A stretch of 64,000 bases of DNA, from NCBI GenBank assembly GCA_934476515.1, contig CAKSNZ010000006.1, positions 1 through 64,000 on the forward strand, in the 5' to 3' direction. Origin of the DNA: an uncultured Ruminococcus sp. GTDB lineage: Bacteria; Bacillota; Clostridia; Oscillospirales; Acutalibacteraceae. Each line of letters starts with the position of its first letter. The stretch's first letter is position 1. The translations under genes and the position numbers were made by a program. Positions 34,760 to 43,814 of the stretch are shown here, piece by piece. The notes under the pieces were generated by a model. That model was not told the DNA's origin and did not search any database. It saw only the letters and a list, made by a program, of their open reading frames with translations.

Positions 34760-35007
34760 AAAAGGCTTTGATTGGGAGAAGTATTCATCTTGATTTTGTC
34801 AGAGAGTAAACGCCATTGGCTGAAAGCGTTTTCAAAGGATTTTTGAAGAAATGCACCCATGAGCTGACAAAGGGAAAGTAGTATCTTTGTCCGTATTTCT
34901 GCGTTAAGGATTTGAGGGTTGCTTTGATTTTTGTTTATAAATCGGAAAGACCAAACTCAGGTGGAACCACGATATATTCGTCCTGTACTTTTGTACAGGG
35001 CTTTTTT
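34760..35007 (+). promoter_or_regulatory. Cysteine-specific T-box riboswitch
   Basis: Leader RNA that reads uncharged tRNA-Cys. The stem I AGAAGTA element is at about 34777, the specifier codon is probably TGC at 34852-34854 in GAAATGCACCC, and the T-box core GGTGGAACCACG lies at 34960-34971. It ends in an intrinsic terminator at 34982-35007 (CCTGTAC-TTTT-GTACAGG then six T) that would compete with the antiterminator. Downstream genes are cysE and cysS, matching the Cys specifier. Confidence 0.92.
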
Positions 35008-35070
35008 ATTACAAAAATTTTTTACAGCATAATATATAATATAAAGTCTCATAGGAGTTGAAAAATAAGA

Positions 35071-35700
35071 ATGTTCGAAACTATGAAATCTGACCTTGAT
35101 GCCGTAATGGAGAGAGATCCGGCAGCTAGAAACAGGCTGGAAGTTTTCTTCCTTTACTCAGGATACAAGGCAGTAAGAAGTCACAGAAGAGCCAACTGGT
35201 TCTTTAGACATAATATGAAATTTATCGCTAGATTTATCAGTCAGCGTTCAAGACACAAAACAGGTATTGAAATTCACCCGGGAGCAACTATTGGCAAAGG
35301 TCTTTTTATTGACCATGGTATGGGTGTTGTTATTGGTGAAACAACGGAAATCGGTGAGAACTGTACTCTTTATCAGGGTGTTACCCTTGGAGGTACAGGT
35401 AAAGATACTGGCAAAAGACATCCAACTTTAGGCAACAATGTTCTTGTTGGTTGTGGTGCTAGGGTACTAGGACCTTTTAAGGTTGGTGACAATGCAAGAA
35501 TTGCTGCCGGAGCAGTAGTTCTTAATGAAATCCCACCTGACTCAACTGCAGTCGGTGTACCTGCACAGGTAGTTAAAATGCATGGTGAAAGAATTGATAT
35601 TCTTGACCAAATCCATTACACCAATCCGGTAACACAACAAATTCAAAGACTTAATAACGAAATTGAAGAACTTAAAAAGCGTTTGGAGGATAAAAAATGA
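35071..35700 (+). CDS. cysE: Serine O-acetyltransferase
   Basis: 209 residues, the short Firmicute form. It makes O-acetylserine from serine and acetyl-CoA, the first step of cysteine synthesis. Helical N-terminus (DLDAVMERDPAARNRLEVF), then left-handed beta-helix hexapeptide repeats (GIEIHPGATIGKGLFIDHG) with catalytic His/Asp in HGMGVVIGETTEIG, and GTGKDTGKRHPTLG. The C-terminal tail is extended and charged. Controlled by the upstream Cys T-box. AGGAGTT precedes the ATG by about 10 nt. Overlaps cysS by 4 nt. Confidence 0.96.
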   Translation: MFETMKSDLDAVMERDPAARNRLEVFFLYSGYKAVRSHRRANWFFRHNMKFIARFISQRSRHKTGIEIHPGATIGKGLFIDHGMGVVIGETTEIGENCTLYQGVTLGGTGKDTGKRHPTLGNNVLVGCGARVLGPFKVGDNARIAAGAVVLNEIPPDSTAVGVPAQVVKMHGERIDILDQIHYTNPVTQQIQRLNNEIEELKKRLEDKK

Positions 35701-37103
35701 TTTTATATAACACATTAGGTAACAAGAAGATGGAGTTTGTTCCACATACAGAGGGCAAGGTTGGAATGTATACTTGTGGTCCTACAGTTTACCACTATGC
35801 ACATATCGGTAACTTGCGTACCTACATTATGGAAGATGTACTTGAAAAGTATCTTCGTTACATTGGCTATGATGTAAAGAGAGTTATGAACATTACCGAT
35901 GTAGGTCATTTATCAAGTGATGCCGATACAGGTGAGGACAAAATGCTTGCCGGTGCTAAGAGAGAACACAAGACAGTTCTTGAAATTGCAAAATTCTATA
36001 CAGATGCTTTCTTTGATGATTGCAAGAAACTTAATATCAAAAGACCTGATGTGGTTGAACCTGCAACACATTGTATTCCTGAATTTATTAAGATGGTAGA
36101 TACCCTTCTTAAGAAGGGTTATGCTTATGAAGCAGGTGGCAATGTTTACTTTGACACATCAAAATTGGATGAATACTATGTATTCGGTAATCAGAACCAA
36201 GATGACCTAGCAGTTGGTGTTCGTGATGATGTTGATGAAGATGAAAACAAAAGAAACAAAACTGACTTTGTACTATGGTTTACAAAGAGTAAGTTTGATG
36301 ACCAAGAACTAAAGTGGGAAAGCCCTTGGGGTTACGGTTATCCAGGTTGGCACATTGAATGTTCTGCAATTTCAATTAAGCACCTTGGTGAATACCTAGA
36401 TATTCACTGTGGTGGTGTTGATAATGCATTCCCTCATCATACAAACGAAATTGCTCAAAGTGAAGCATATATCGGTCACAAGTGGTGTCCCTATTGGTTC
36501 CATGTAACTCATCTACTTGATGCAAGAGGTAAAATGAGTAAGAGTAAGGGTGGCTTCTTAACAGTATCTTTACTTGAAGAAAAAGGCTACAACCCTGTTG
36601 TTTATAGAATGTTCTGCTTACAGTCACACTACCGTAAGCCACTAACATTTAGCTATGACAACCTTGACAATACTGCTAAGGCTTATAACAAGCTGGTTAA
36701 GAAGATTTCTAACCTTAACCCTAACGGTGAACCTAATATGGAAGAGGCTCAGCCATTCATTGATAAGTTTAAGGAAAATATGGATAACGACCTAAACACA
36801 TCTCTAGGTATTACAAGCATTTATGATGTACTAAAGGCTAACATTAGTGATGCAACAAAGATTTATCTTCTAAATGACTTTGACAAGGTTCTAAGCCTTG
36901 ACCTTGTAAAGGCTGCTAACAAGCTAAAGGAAGAAAAGAATTCTTCTGTTGATACTGCAAAGGTTGAAGAACTTATCAGAAAAAGAACAGAAGCAAGAGC
37001 TAACAAAGATTGGGCAACTGCTGATGCTATTCGTGATGAACTTAACGCAATGAATGTTGTAATCAAGGATACACCTGACGGTATCACTTGGTCAGTAAAA
37101 TAA
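35697..37103 (+). CDS. cysS: Cysteinyl-tRNA synthetase
   Basis: 468 residues, class I synthetase. CGPTVYHYAHIGNLRTY (about 26-42) carries the first zinc Cys and the HIGH motif as HIGN, IECSAISIKHLGEYLDIHCG the remaining zinc ligands, and KMSKSKGGF the KMSKS loop (about 278). Coupled to cysE by an ATGA overlap, so supply of cysteine and its charging are co-controlled by the same T-box. A terminator follows within 25 bp. Confidence 0.98.
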   Translation: MILYNTLGNKKMEFVPHTEGKVGMYTCGPTVYHYAHIGNLRTYIMEDVLEKYLRYIGYDVKRVMNITDVGHLSSDADTGEDKMLAGAKREHKTVLEIAKFYTDAFFDDCKKLNIKRPDVVEPATHCIPEFIKMVDTLLKKGYAYEAGGNVYFDTSKLDEYYVFGNQNQDDLAVGVRDDVDEDENKRNKTDFVLWFTKSKFDDQELKWESPWGYGYPGWHIECSAISIKHLGEYLDIHCGGVDNAFPHHTNEIAQSEAYIGHKWCPYWFHVTHLLDARGKMSKSKGGFLTVSLLEEKGYNPVVYRMFCLQSHYRKPLTFSYDNLDNTAKAYNKLVKKISNLNPNGEPNMEEAQPFIDKFKENMDNDLNTSLGITSIYDVLKANISDATKIYLLNDFDKVLSLDLVKAANKLKEEKNSSVDTAKVEELIRKRTEARANKDWATADAIRDELNAMNVVIKDTPDGITWSVK

Positions 37104-37124
37104 TTAAATTATAGAATATTTCAA

Positions 37125-37155
37125 AACCCTCCACATAAATATAGTGTGGAGGGTT
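37125..37155 (+). terminator. Terminator of cysE-cysS
   Basis: Arms AACCCTCCAC / GTGGAGGGTT followed by TCCTC; T-run is short. Confidence 0.7.
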
Positions 37156-37188
37156 TCCTCTATTATGGGTACATATTTGGAGGTCAGT

Positions 37189-37959
37189 ATGCGTTTATTT
37201 ATTCTTGACAAAAAGGGCTTGGCTATTGTTCTTTGTTGTCTTATGGTGACAATAATGGCAATAGGGATTTTGACAAATACAGGAATGAAAGCAGTACAAA
37301 CTGCAACAGAGCAAAAGGAACTTCCCATTTATTCTGTTGAAACAGATAAAAAGCAAGTTGCAATTTCTTTTGATGCTGCATGGGGCGATGAACAAACCCA
37401 TAAGCTACTTGATATTCTGAAAAAGTATAAGGTAAAGTCAACTTTTTTCTTAGTTGGGGATTGGGTAGATAAATATCCTGATGATGTAAAGGATATTCAT
37501 AAAGCAGGTCACGACATAGGCAACCACAGCGACACCCATCCACATTTAACTCAAATGAGTGTTGATGAACAGAAAAAGCAAATTGAAGATTGTAATAACA
37601 AGGTAAAAGAACTGACAGGTGAAAAGCCTAAACTTTTCAGACCACCTTATGGTGACTACAACACAACTGTTGTGCAAAGTGTAAAAAGCCTTAATATGTA
37701 TTGTGTTCAATGGGATATTGATTCACTAGATTGGAAAGACCCTACACCGGCAGAAATGGTGGATAGAATTGTGCCAAAGCTACAAAACGGCAGTATTATC
37801 CTTATGCATAACGGTGCTAAGAATACACCTGAGGCTTTACCTATGATTATAGAGGCAGTTAGAGATAGTGGTTATGAGTTTGTGCCACTTTCTAAACTTG
37901 TCTGTGATAATTGTAAAGTGGATTATAAAACCGATGTTACAGGTAGAACCTTGAAATAA
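37189..37959 (+). CDS. Polysaccharide deacetylase, PdaB-like sporulation type
   Basis: 256 residues from ATG 37189, which has GGAGG 7 nt upstream. One N-terminal membrane helix (about 11-30). NodB domain about 50-240: QVAISFDAAWGDEQT (catalytic Asp), GHDIGNHSDTHPHLT (metal HSxxH), RPPYGDYNTT, WDIDSLDWKDP and IILMHNGAKN. The SFDAAWGDEQT form and HPHLTQMS resemble sporulation PdaB proteins needed for late spore cortex integrity. It fits the sporulation genes at 49-51 kb. Single gene; exact substrate is probably peptidoglycan GlcNAc/MurNAc. Confidence 0.88.
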   Translation: MRLFILDKKGLAIVLCCLMVTIMAIGILTNTGMKAVQTATEQKELPIYSVETDKKQVAISFDAAWGDEQTHKLLDILKKYKVKSTFFLVGDWVDKYPDDVKDIHKAGHDIGNHSDTHPHLTQMSVDEQKKQIEDCNNKVKELTGEKPKLFRPPYGDYNTTVVQSVKSLNMYCVQWDIDSLDWKDPTPAEMVDRIVPKLQNGSIILMHNGAKNTPEALPMIIEAVRDSGYEFVPLSKLVCDNCKVDYKTDVTGRTLK

Positions 37960-37981
37960 TAATTTCCATTTACCTTTCTTA

Positions 37982-38345
37982 GTTTTAGTTGTTGGTAAAG
38001 TAAAATTGGGGTTTGTGGGGATGATTATGTAATGTAGATAAATTAGATAATAACCGATTAATTCATCTAATTTATAGTTTTATCCCTCCTTCAGTCGATT
38101 TATAAAAGGTAAATTGCCGTTCCGTCAATTTACGAGCGACAGCTCCCTTTACACAAGGGAGCCTTATTTGCTGAAATTTAACACTTTGCATTTAGCCCCA
38201 CAAACCCAAATTTCTAGAACAAATTTACCTTTACTCACAAACAAAATCGAAAAACCCAAATTTGTCAAACTTACCTTTACTCACAAATATAATTGAAAAA
38301 ACTGATTTATATTAACATACAAACGAAATTGGATAAACAAAATTT
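37982..38345. repeat. Mosaic intergenic element, copy B
   Basis: Fills most of the 473-bp gap 37960-38432. Outer inverted ends TTGGGGTTTGTGGGG (about 38006-38020) and CCCCACAAACCCAA (38196-38209). Inside are three palindromes in a row: ATAAATTAGAT/ATCTAATTTAT (38038-38075), GTAAATTG/CAATTTAC (38109-38133) and GCTCCCTT/AAGGGAGC (38142-38162). To the right are three degenerate direct copies of a 40-47 bp unit based on CCTTTACTCACAAA. No coding potential. Confidence 0.75.
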
Positions 38346-38381
38346 TGATGGAAATAGAAATTTAATATAAGTAAGAGCAAG

Positions 38382-38415
38382 AAAACCACTATTGTGTAAT
38401 ACAATAGTGGTTTTT
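38382..38415 (-). terminator. Terminator of aromatic amino acid operon
   Basis: Perfect 14-bp arms AAAACCACTATTGT / ACAATAGTGGTTTT after the pheA stop on the minus strand. Confidence 0.75.
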
Positions 38416-38432
38416 AACTAGTTTAAATAGAT

Positions 38433-39569
38433 TTATGCATAGTCCTCTTCATAGTTACCTAAGAAGCTAAATTCCGGTAACTCTGTACTTAATGCACATA
38501 GAAGTTTTGTAACTTCATCATTCTTAACATTACCTGTAAAGTCAAGATAGAATAGATATTCAAAAGGCTTATTAGCCATTGTTCTTGACTCAATTTTGGT
38601 TAGGTTAAGACCTAGGGAACTAAATCTGCATAGTACACTGTAAAGTGTACCTGTAACATGAGGTAGGCCAAAGCATAGGCTGATTTTCTCAGCATTTTCA
38701 GGAATATATAGCTTTTTAGAAATAACAATAAATCTTGTTGTGTTGTCACTTCTGTTTTCGTAATTTTCAGCAAGAACCTTTAAGCCATATTCCTTAACTG
38801 CACTATAATTACAAACTGCTGCAAGGTTAATTCTCTTACTGTTTGCAACATCTCTTGCAGCAATTGCGGTGTTAGCAGATTGTAAAGTCTTGTAGTTGTT
38901 CGCAGTTATCTTGTCACTACACTGTGCAAGTGCTTGAGGATGTGACCATACTTCTTCAATATCCTCTAAATTAGCCTGTGGAATAGATGCTAGGTAGTAG
39001 TGGATTGGTAGGTCTAGTGACTTAATAATATAAAATCTATGTTTTAGAATTAAGTCATAAACATCACTTACTGAACCGGCAGTAGAATTTTCTACCGGTA
39101 ACACACCATAGTCAGCATCACCGTTTTCAATAGCCATAAATACATCTTTAAAACTTTTGCAAAACTCAGGTTCGCAGTCAGGAAAAATCTTTAGAGTAGC
39201 CTCATGGTTGTTAGCACCGGCAATACCTTGACAAGCTACCTTAGTATTTTTGTTGTATGGAATGTTAGGAGAAGAATTTTCAATAAGCTCTTTCATTTCT
39301 TTACCTGAGCCAACAATATTGTGTTGTAATGCTCTGGAAAGTTCCATAATGTTGCTAAACAGTAACTGTGCTGCATAGCCGTATTCTCCACCACGAACAA
39401 GTACATCATCAAGAATTTCATTCTCTCTGTCTTGGTTAAGAATAGGAATGTTGTTTGCCTTTTTATAGTTGCCAACATCCTTAGCACATTCCATTCTGCG
39501 TTTAAAAAGTTCTATAAGTTTCTCATCAATTTCGTTGATTTCTTCTCTTATTTCTTTTAAATCTCTCAT
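38433..39569 (-). CDS. pheA: Bifunctional chorismate mutase / prephenate dehydratase
   Basis: 378 residues from ATG 39569 (AAGGTG 8 nt upstream; an in-frame GTG lies at 39578). Residues 1-85 are an AroQ-type chorismate mutase (LKEIREEINEIDEKLIELF). Residues about 108-285 are prephenate dehydratase: VACQGIAGANNHEAT, NSTAGSVSDVYDL, and the TRF motif in NTTRFIVI. Residues about 295-378 are an ACT domain with the Phe-binding LTKIESRTM motif, so feedback inhibition by phenylalanine is expected. Last gene of the aro cluster; leads chorismate to phenylpyruvate. Confidence 0.96.
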   Translation of the reverse strand: MRDLKEIREEINEIDEKLIELFKRRMECAKDVGNYKKANNIPILNQDRENEILDDVLVRGGEYGYAAQLLFSNIMELSRALQHNIVGSGKEMKELIENSSPNIPYNKNTKVACQGIAGANNHEATLKIFPDCEPEFCKSFKDVFMAIENGDADYGVLPVENSTAGSVSDVYDLILKHRFYIIKSLDLPIHYYLASIPQANLEDIEEVWSHPQALAQCSDKITANNYKTLQSANTAIAARDVANSKRINLAAVCNYSAVKEYGLKVLAENYENRSDNTTRFIVISKKLYIPENAEKISLCFGLPHVTGTLYSVLCRFSSLGLNLTKIESRTMANKPFEYLFYLDFTGNVKNDEVTKLLCALSTELPEFSFLGNYEEDYA

Positions 39570-39581
39570 TATCTTCACACC

Positions 39582-40658
39582 TTATGAAAGTAAATCTAGT
39601 ATTGTAATAGCTGTGATTGCCTCAATAACCGGTACTGCTCTTAGGACAATACATGGGTCATGTCTGCCTTTAATTTCAAGAATATCATTCTCTTTAGTTT
39701 CAAGATTAATAGTTTCTTGTTTTTGAGCAATAGATGGTGTTGGCTTTACTGCAACCTTAAATACAATAGGCATACCATTTGTAATGCCACCCAGAATACC
39801 ACCACAATTATTTGTTTTAGTATATACATTTCCTTTTTCATCATAACGGAAATTGTCATTGCTTTCACTACCACGCATCTTGGCAAGGTCAAAACCTTTG
39901 CCAAATTCAATGCCCTTCATTGCAGGAATACCAAATACTGCTTTGGCAATTCTGCCCTCAATACCATCAAACATTGGTTCGCCAATACCGGCTTTAATAC
40001 CAACAACACCACATTCAATAGTACCACCAACAGAATCTTTATCTGCTGATGCATCGGCTACAACTTTACGCATAGGTTCTTCCTTACTTTCATCAATAAG
40101 TGGGAAAGAACTGTTAAGCAATCTGTCTATTGTTTCATTATCTATGTTGCAGGGATTAAATTCTTCATCATATACATTGCCGATACTGTTAATATGAGCA
40201 GTAACCTTAATGCCTTTTTCTTCAAGTAGTTGTTTACATACTGCACCGGCAAAAACTATAGGAGCAGTAATTCTGCCACTAAAATGACCACCACCGGCAA
40301 TATCATTAAAACCATTGTACTTTACATATGCCGGGTAATCGCTATGTCCCGGTCTAGGGCATCTTTTAATATCTGAGTAGTCCTTGCTCTTTGTATTGTT
40401 ATTGTGGATAATTGCACAAAGTGGTGCACCTGTAAGTACATTGTCCACTACACCTGAAAGAATTTCAGGAAAGTCAGCTTCTTTTCTTGGAGTAGCAGTT
40501 TTGTCATTACCGGGAGCTCTTCTCTTCATTTCGTGAAGAACCTTGTCCATATCTATTTTCATACCGGTAGGTAAACCGTCAACAACAATGCCGATAGCCT
40601 TACCGTGACTTTCACCAAATACTGAAATTTTAATTTTTTCACCTATTGTTGATGACAT
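39582..40658 (-). CDS. aroC: Chorismate synthase
   Basis: 358 residues. It converts EPSP to chorismate with reduced FMN. GESHGKAIGIVVDGLP at the N-terminus, RPGHSDYPAYVKY, GGGHFSGRITAPIV and GRHDPCIVLRAVPVIEA at the C-terminus are family signatures. Its start lies 20 nt inside the end of aroA, with GGGAGG inside aroA serving as ribosome binding site. Confidence 0.97.
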   Translation of the reverse strand: MSSTIGEKIKISVFGESHGKAIGIVVDGLPTGMKIDMDKVLHEMKRRAPGNDKTATPRKEADFPEILSGVVDNVLTGAPLCAIIHNNNTKSKDYSDIKRCPRPGHSDYPAYVKYNGFNDIAGGGHFSGRITAPIVFAGAVCKQLLEEKGIKVTAHINSIGNVYDEEFNPCNIDNETIDRLLNSSFPLIDESKEEPMRKVVADASADKDSVGGTIECGVVGIKAGIGEPMFDGIEGRIAKAVFGIPAMKGIEFGKGFDLAKMRGSESNDNFRYDEKGNVYTKTNNCGGILGGITNGMPIVFKVAVKPTPSIAQKQETINLETKENDILEIKGRHDPCIVLRAVPVIEAITAITILDLLS

Positions 40659-41913
40659 TTACATTACCTCCCAGTTTCTTAAAGTCCTCAAAAAAGTTAG
40701 GATAACTTTTGTTGATAGCTTGTGCGTCAGTAACAGTAACTTTGTTTCTTGAAATAATTGATGCAACTGCACTTGCCATAACAATTCTGTGGTCGTTACA
40801 GCCTTCGGCTTTACCACCGTTTAGCATACCTGCACCTTGAACAATTAGTCCGTCATCAACTTCAGCTACCATACCACCAAGGTTATTAATAGCCTCACAA
40901 GTGGTCTTTAGTCGGTCGCTTTCTTTGATTCTCAGTCTTTCTGCATTGTAGATTTTTGTGACACCATAAGCACCACTGCCACATACTGCAAGTACAGGTA
41001 CAAGGTCAGGAATTTGACTTGCATCAATGTTAATTCCTCTTAAGTCGCCTTTATTCTTAACCTTTACAAAGTCTGTGCCAATCTCAATATCAGCACCGAA
41101 TTTCTTAATTAAATTACAAATTTCTCTGTCACCTTGTGTGGAATTTGGGTCAATTCCTTTTACGGTGATTTCACCACCAAATGCACCGGCAACCATAAAG
41201 AATGCTGCCTGACTCCAGTCACCTTGTACTGTGTAGTCATGAGGTGTGTAGTGCTGATTACCCTTTACAAAGTAGCCGTATTCGGTTTCTTCAACTGTTA
41301 CACCAAATCTTTTCATGGTGTCAATTGTCATATTTACATAACCCACACTTTCAAGAGGTGAAGTAAGTACAATTTTACTGTCACCATCAAGTAAAGGTAA
41401 AGCAAGTAGTAGTCCTGTTACAAACTGACTTGATACATTACCCGGTAGGGAATATGTACCACTCTGTAATTTACCACTAGTATCAAGAGGTAAACCACCC
41501 TCAGTTTCACACTCTACCCCATGATTAGGTAGTAAATCCAGGTAAATACCGATAGGTCTTTGAGGCAGTCTGCCTTTGCCAACAAAGTGACCACTAATTC
41601 CTAAAGCACTGACTACAGGAATAAAAAATCTTAATGTGCTACCACTTTCGCAACAATCAAAAGTACCCCTACCACTAGAAAAAAGGTGACTGCTGTCAAT
41701 AGTCAGCGTGTCACCCTTAACTTCTGTTTTAGCTCCAAGAGCATTGACACAAGATATAGTTGCCTCAATGTCTTGAGAAAGTGTAATAGGAGAAATTGTA
41801 CATTTACCCATAGAAAGTGTAGCACAGATAATAGCTCTGTGACAGTCACTTTTTGATGCAGGTATGGTAACAGTGCCTTTTAGTTTAGCAGGTGTTATCT
41901 GTACAGTTGTCAT
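40639..41913 (-). CDS. aroA: 3-phosphoshikimate 1-carboxyvinyltransferase (EPSP synthase)
   Basis: 424 residues. It joins PEP to shikimate 3-phosphate. IPASKSDCHRAIICATL carries the PEP-binding Lys, ESGSTLRFFIPVVSALG the inter-domain motif, and AERLRIKESDRLKTTCEAI and NDHRIVMASAVA the C-terminal motifs. The stretch around residue 90-96 does not show the LPGNAG/T motif of the classical class I enzymes, so its herbicide sensitivity class cannot be judged by eye. GGAGG lies 8 nt upstream; directly abuts aroB. Confidence 0.96.
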   Translation of the reverse strand: MTTVQITPAKLKGTVTIPASKSDCHRAIICATLSMGKCTISPITLSQDIEATISCVNALGAKTEVKGDTLTIDSSHLFSSGRGTFDCCESGSTLRFFIPVVSALGISGHFVGKGRLPQRPIGIYLDLLPNHGVECETEGGLPLDTSGKLQSGTYSLPGNVSSQFVTGLLLALPLLDGDSKIVLTSPLESVGYVNMTIDTMKRFGVTVEETEYGYFVKGNQHYTPHDYTVQGDWSQAAFFMVAGAFGGEITVKGIDPNSTQGDREICNLIKKFGADIEIGTDFVKVKNKGDLRGINIDASQIPDLVPVLAVCGSGAYGVTKIYNAERLRIKESDRLKTTCEAINNLGGMVAEVDDGLIVQGAGMLNGGKAEGCNDHRIVMASAVASIISRNKVTVTDAQAINKSYPNFFEDFKKLGGNVNVINNR

Positions 41914-42975
41914 TTATACTTCCTCCGGAACATCAATATATTGTTGAAAATCTCTCAAATCCATTGTTGATACTGTGGCATCTCCAATAGACTTTAGTAT
42001 TACTACATCAATGTTGTGACCAGAACTTTTCTTGTCACTTTGTGCAGCAAAAGCAATATCTCTAACTTCGCTGTCATCATGAGTAGGTAGGTTGTACATC
42101 TCGCAAAGTTCTGCAATCTTGTTAGCAGTACCCTTAGGAGAATAACCGTCCCTTTCACTGGCTTTAGTCATCATAACCATACCTATGGCTACAGCCTCAC
42201 CGTGAGAAAGTTTCTTGTATTCGTAAATTTTCTCAAGTGCATGACCAATAGTATGACCAAAGTTAAGTAGCTTTCTTTCGCCACTTTCCTTTTCATCTTT
42301 TTGAACAACATCTCTCTTGATAGAAACACATCTGTGAATAATGTTTTCAATATCAAGTTCATCTCTGCCTTTTTTTAGTAGTCTAAATAAACCGGCAGAC
42401 TTGATGCAACCATACTTGATAACTTCTGCCATACCGTCATTTAGGTATCTTTCAGGTAAAGTAGAAAGTGTATCAGGGTCAATAAGTACAACACTAGGTT
42501 GCCAGAAAGCACCTACAAGGTTCTTGCCTTGTGGAATGTCATAACCTGTTTTGCCACCAACTGATGAATCAACTTGTGCTAATAGGGAAGTAGGTACTTG
42601 TACAAACTCAATACCTCTTAGGTATGTTGCAGCAGCAAAACCTGCCATATCTCCTGTAACACCACCACCAAGAGCAAGAATCATATCTTTTCTTGTGATA
42701 TTGTTGTCAGCTAGGTGACTATAGATTGCCTCAATAGTTCTAAAGTTCTTTGATGTTTCACCGGCCTTAAAGACAAATTCTGAAACAATAAATCCGGATT
42801 GCTTTAAGGAAGTGATAACACTTTGACTATATAATGCGTGAACATTGCTATCTGTTACAACAGCAATTCTTGTTGGGGAAGAAACCTTTTTGATATATTC
42901 TCCACAGTGGTTGATTATTCCTCTGTCAATTATAATCTCATACTTTCTTCCTGTATTTACTTTAAGCTTTTTCAT
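41914..42975 (-). CDS. aroB: 3-dehydroquinate synthase
   Basis: 353 residues, NAD- and metal-dependent cyclisation of DAHP. ALGGGVTGDMAGFAAATYLR is the glycine-rich nucleotide segment; VPTSLLAQVDSSVGGKTGYD and LLNFGHTIGHALE hold the substrate Lys and the metal His residues. The start overlaps the tyrA stop (ATGA). Confidence 0.97.
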   Translation of the reverse strand: MKKLKVNTGRKYEIIIDRGIINHCGEYIKKVSSPTRIAVVTDSNVHALYSQSVITSLKQSGFIVSEFVFKAGETSKNFRTIEAIYSHLADNNITRKDMILALGGGVTGDMAGFAAATYLRGIEFVQVPTSLLAQVDSSVGGKTGYDIPQGKNLVGAFWQPSVVLIDPDTLSTLPERYLNDGMAEVIKYGCIKSAGLFRLLKKGRDELDIENIIHRCVSIKRDVVQKDEKESGERKLLNFGHTIGHALEKIYEYKKLSHGEAVAIGMVMMTKASERDGYSPKGTANKIAELCEMYNLPTHDDSEVRDIAFAAQSDKKSSGHNIDVVILKSIGDATVSTMDLRDFQQYIDVPEEV

Positions 42976-43802
42976 TCGCCTAAAGCCTCCTTAATTTCAT
43001 GTCCTTTTTGCAGTAAGGACATAAGTTTTTCTTTATCATCCTTTGATATAGCATCTTCTATATCTCTGATGTTTTTAATTAAAGTTTCAAGTTCCTTTAG
43101 TAGTGGTGCTTTGTTTTCCATAAAAAGCTCACTCCAAAGTTCTGCGTTAATGTTAGCTACTCTTGATACATCACGATAGCTACCGGCAGAAAAACCCTTG
43201 TGGTTCATACAGTTAGGCGAAAGAACATAAGCACAAGCAAGTACATGAGGTAACTGACTTGTAAAAGCAATCATTCTGTCATGTTCTTCCGGTGTGGTGA
43301 TTTTGATACCACCAAAACCGATAGAAAGGTTAAAGTCAGCAACTTTCTTTACTGATTCATCATCTGCACCACAAGGTACAATAATGCAACTGGCGTTTTT
43401 ATAAAGGTCACTGTCAGATACATCAAAGCCGTTTTTCTCTTTACCTGCCATTGGATGAACACCAACAAATGTAAAGCCAAACTCTTTGCTAAGTGCAGTT
43501 AAGTCATCACAGATTTCTGTCTTAATACCTGAAGTATCTGTAACAATAGCACCATTCTTGATTTTGTCACCGTTTTTTCTAATGAAGTCAACAGCAGCAC
43601 CGGGATAAACACCAAGGATAACCATATCTATATCGGATAGGTCATCGGCAGAACCAATCTTATCTATAGCTCCACACTTTAGTGCTTTCTCTAGTGGAAG
43701 TGGACTTCTGTTTATACCAATTACATAGTGGTCTGTGTATTTCTTGATAGCCTTACAGTAAGAACCACCAATAATACCTAAACCAACAACTGCTATTTTC
43801 AT
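42972..43802 (-). CDS. tyrA: Prephenate dehydrogenase
   Basis: 276 residues. It oxidises prephenate to 4-hydroxyphenylpyruvate for tyrosine. VVGLGIIGGSYCKAI is the Rossmann NAD loop; VTDTSGIKTEICDDL, GVHPMAGKEKNGFD and SQLPHVLACAYVL are the family motifs with catalytic His. It is the short form without a C-terminal ACT domain. ATG 43802 is chosen because the in-frame ATG at 43811 overlaps the AAAGGA ribosome binding site. Confidence 0.95.
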   Translation of the reverse strand: MKIAVVGLGIIGGSYCKAIKKYTDHYVIGINRSPLPLEKALKCGAIDKIGSADDLSDIDMVILGVYPGAAVDFIRKNGDKIKNGAIVTDTSGIKTEICDDLTALSKEFGFTFVGVHPMAGKEKNGFDVSDSDLYKNASCIIVPCGADDESVKKVADFNLSIGFGGIKITTPEEHDRMIAFTSQLPHVLACAYVLSPNCMNHKGFSAGSYRDVSRVANINAELWSELFMENKAPLLKELETLIKNIRDIEDAISKDDKEKLMSLLQKGHEIKEALGE

Positions 43803-43814
43803 TTTATTCATCCT

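Noticed and set aside
38215..38345. Possible CRISPR array
   Set aside because: Repeat units are diverged, vary in length, have no unique spacers between them, and no cas genes are nearby.
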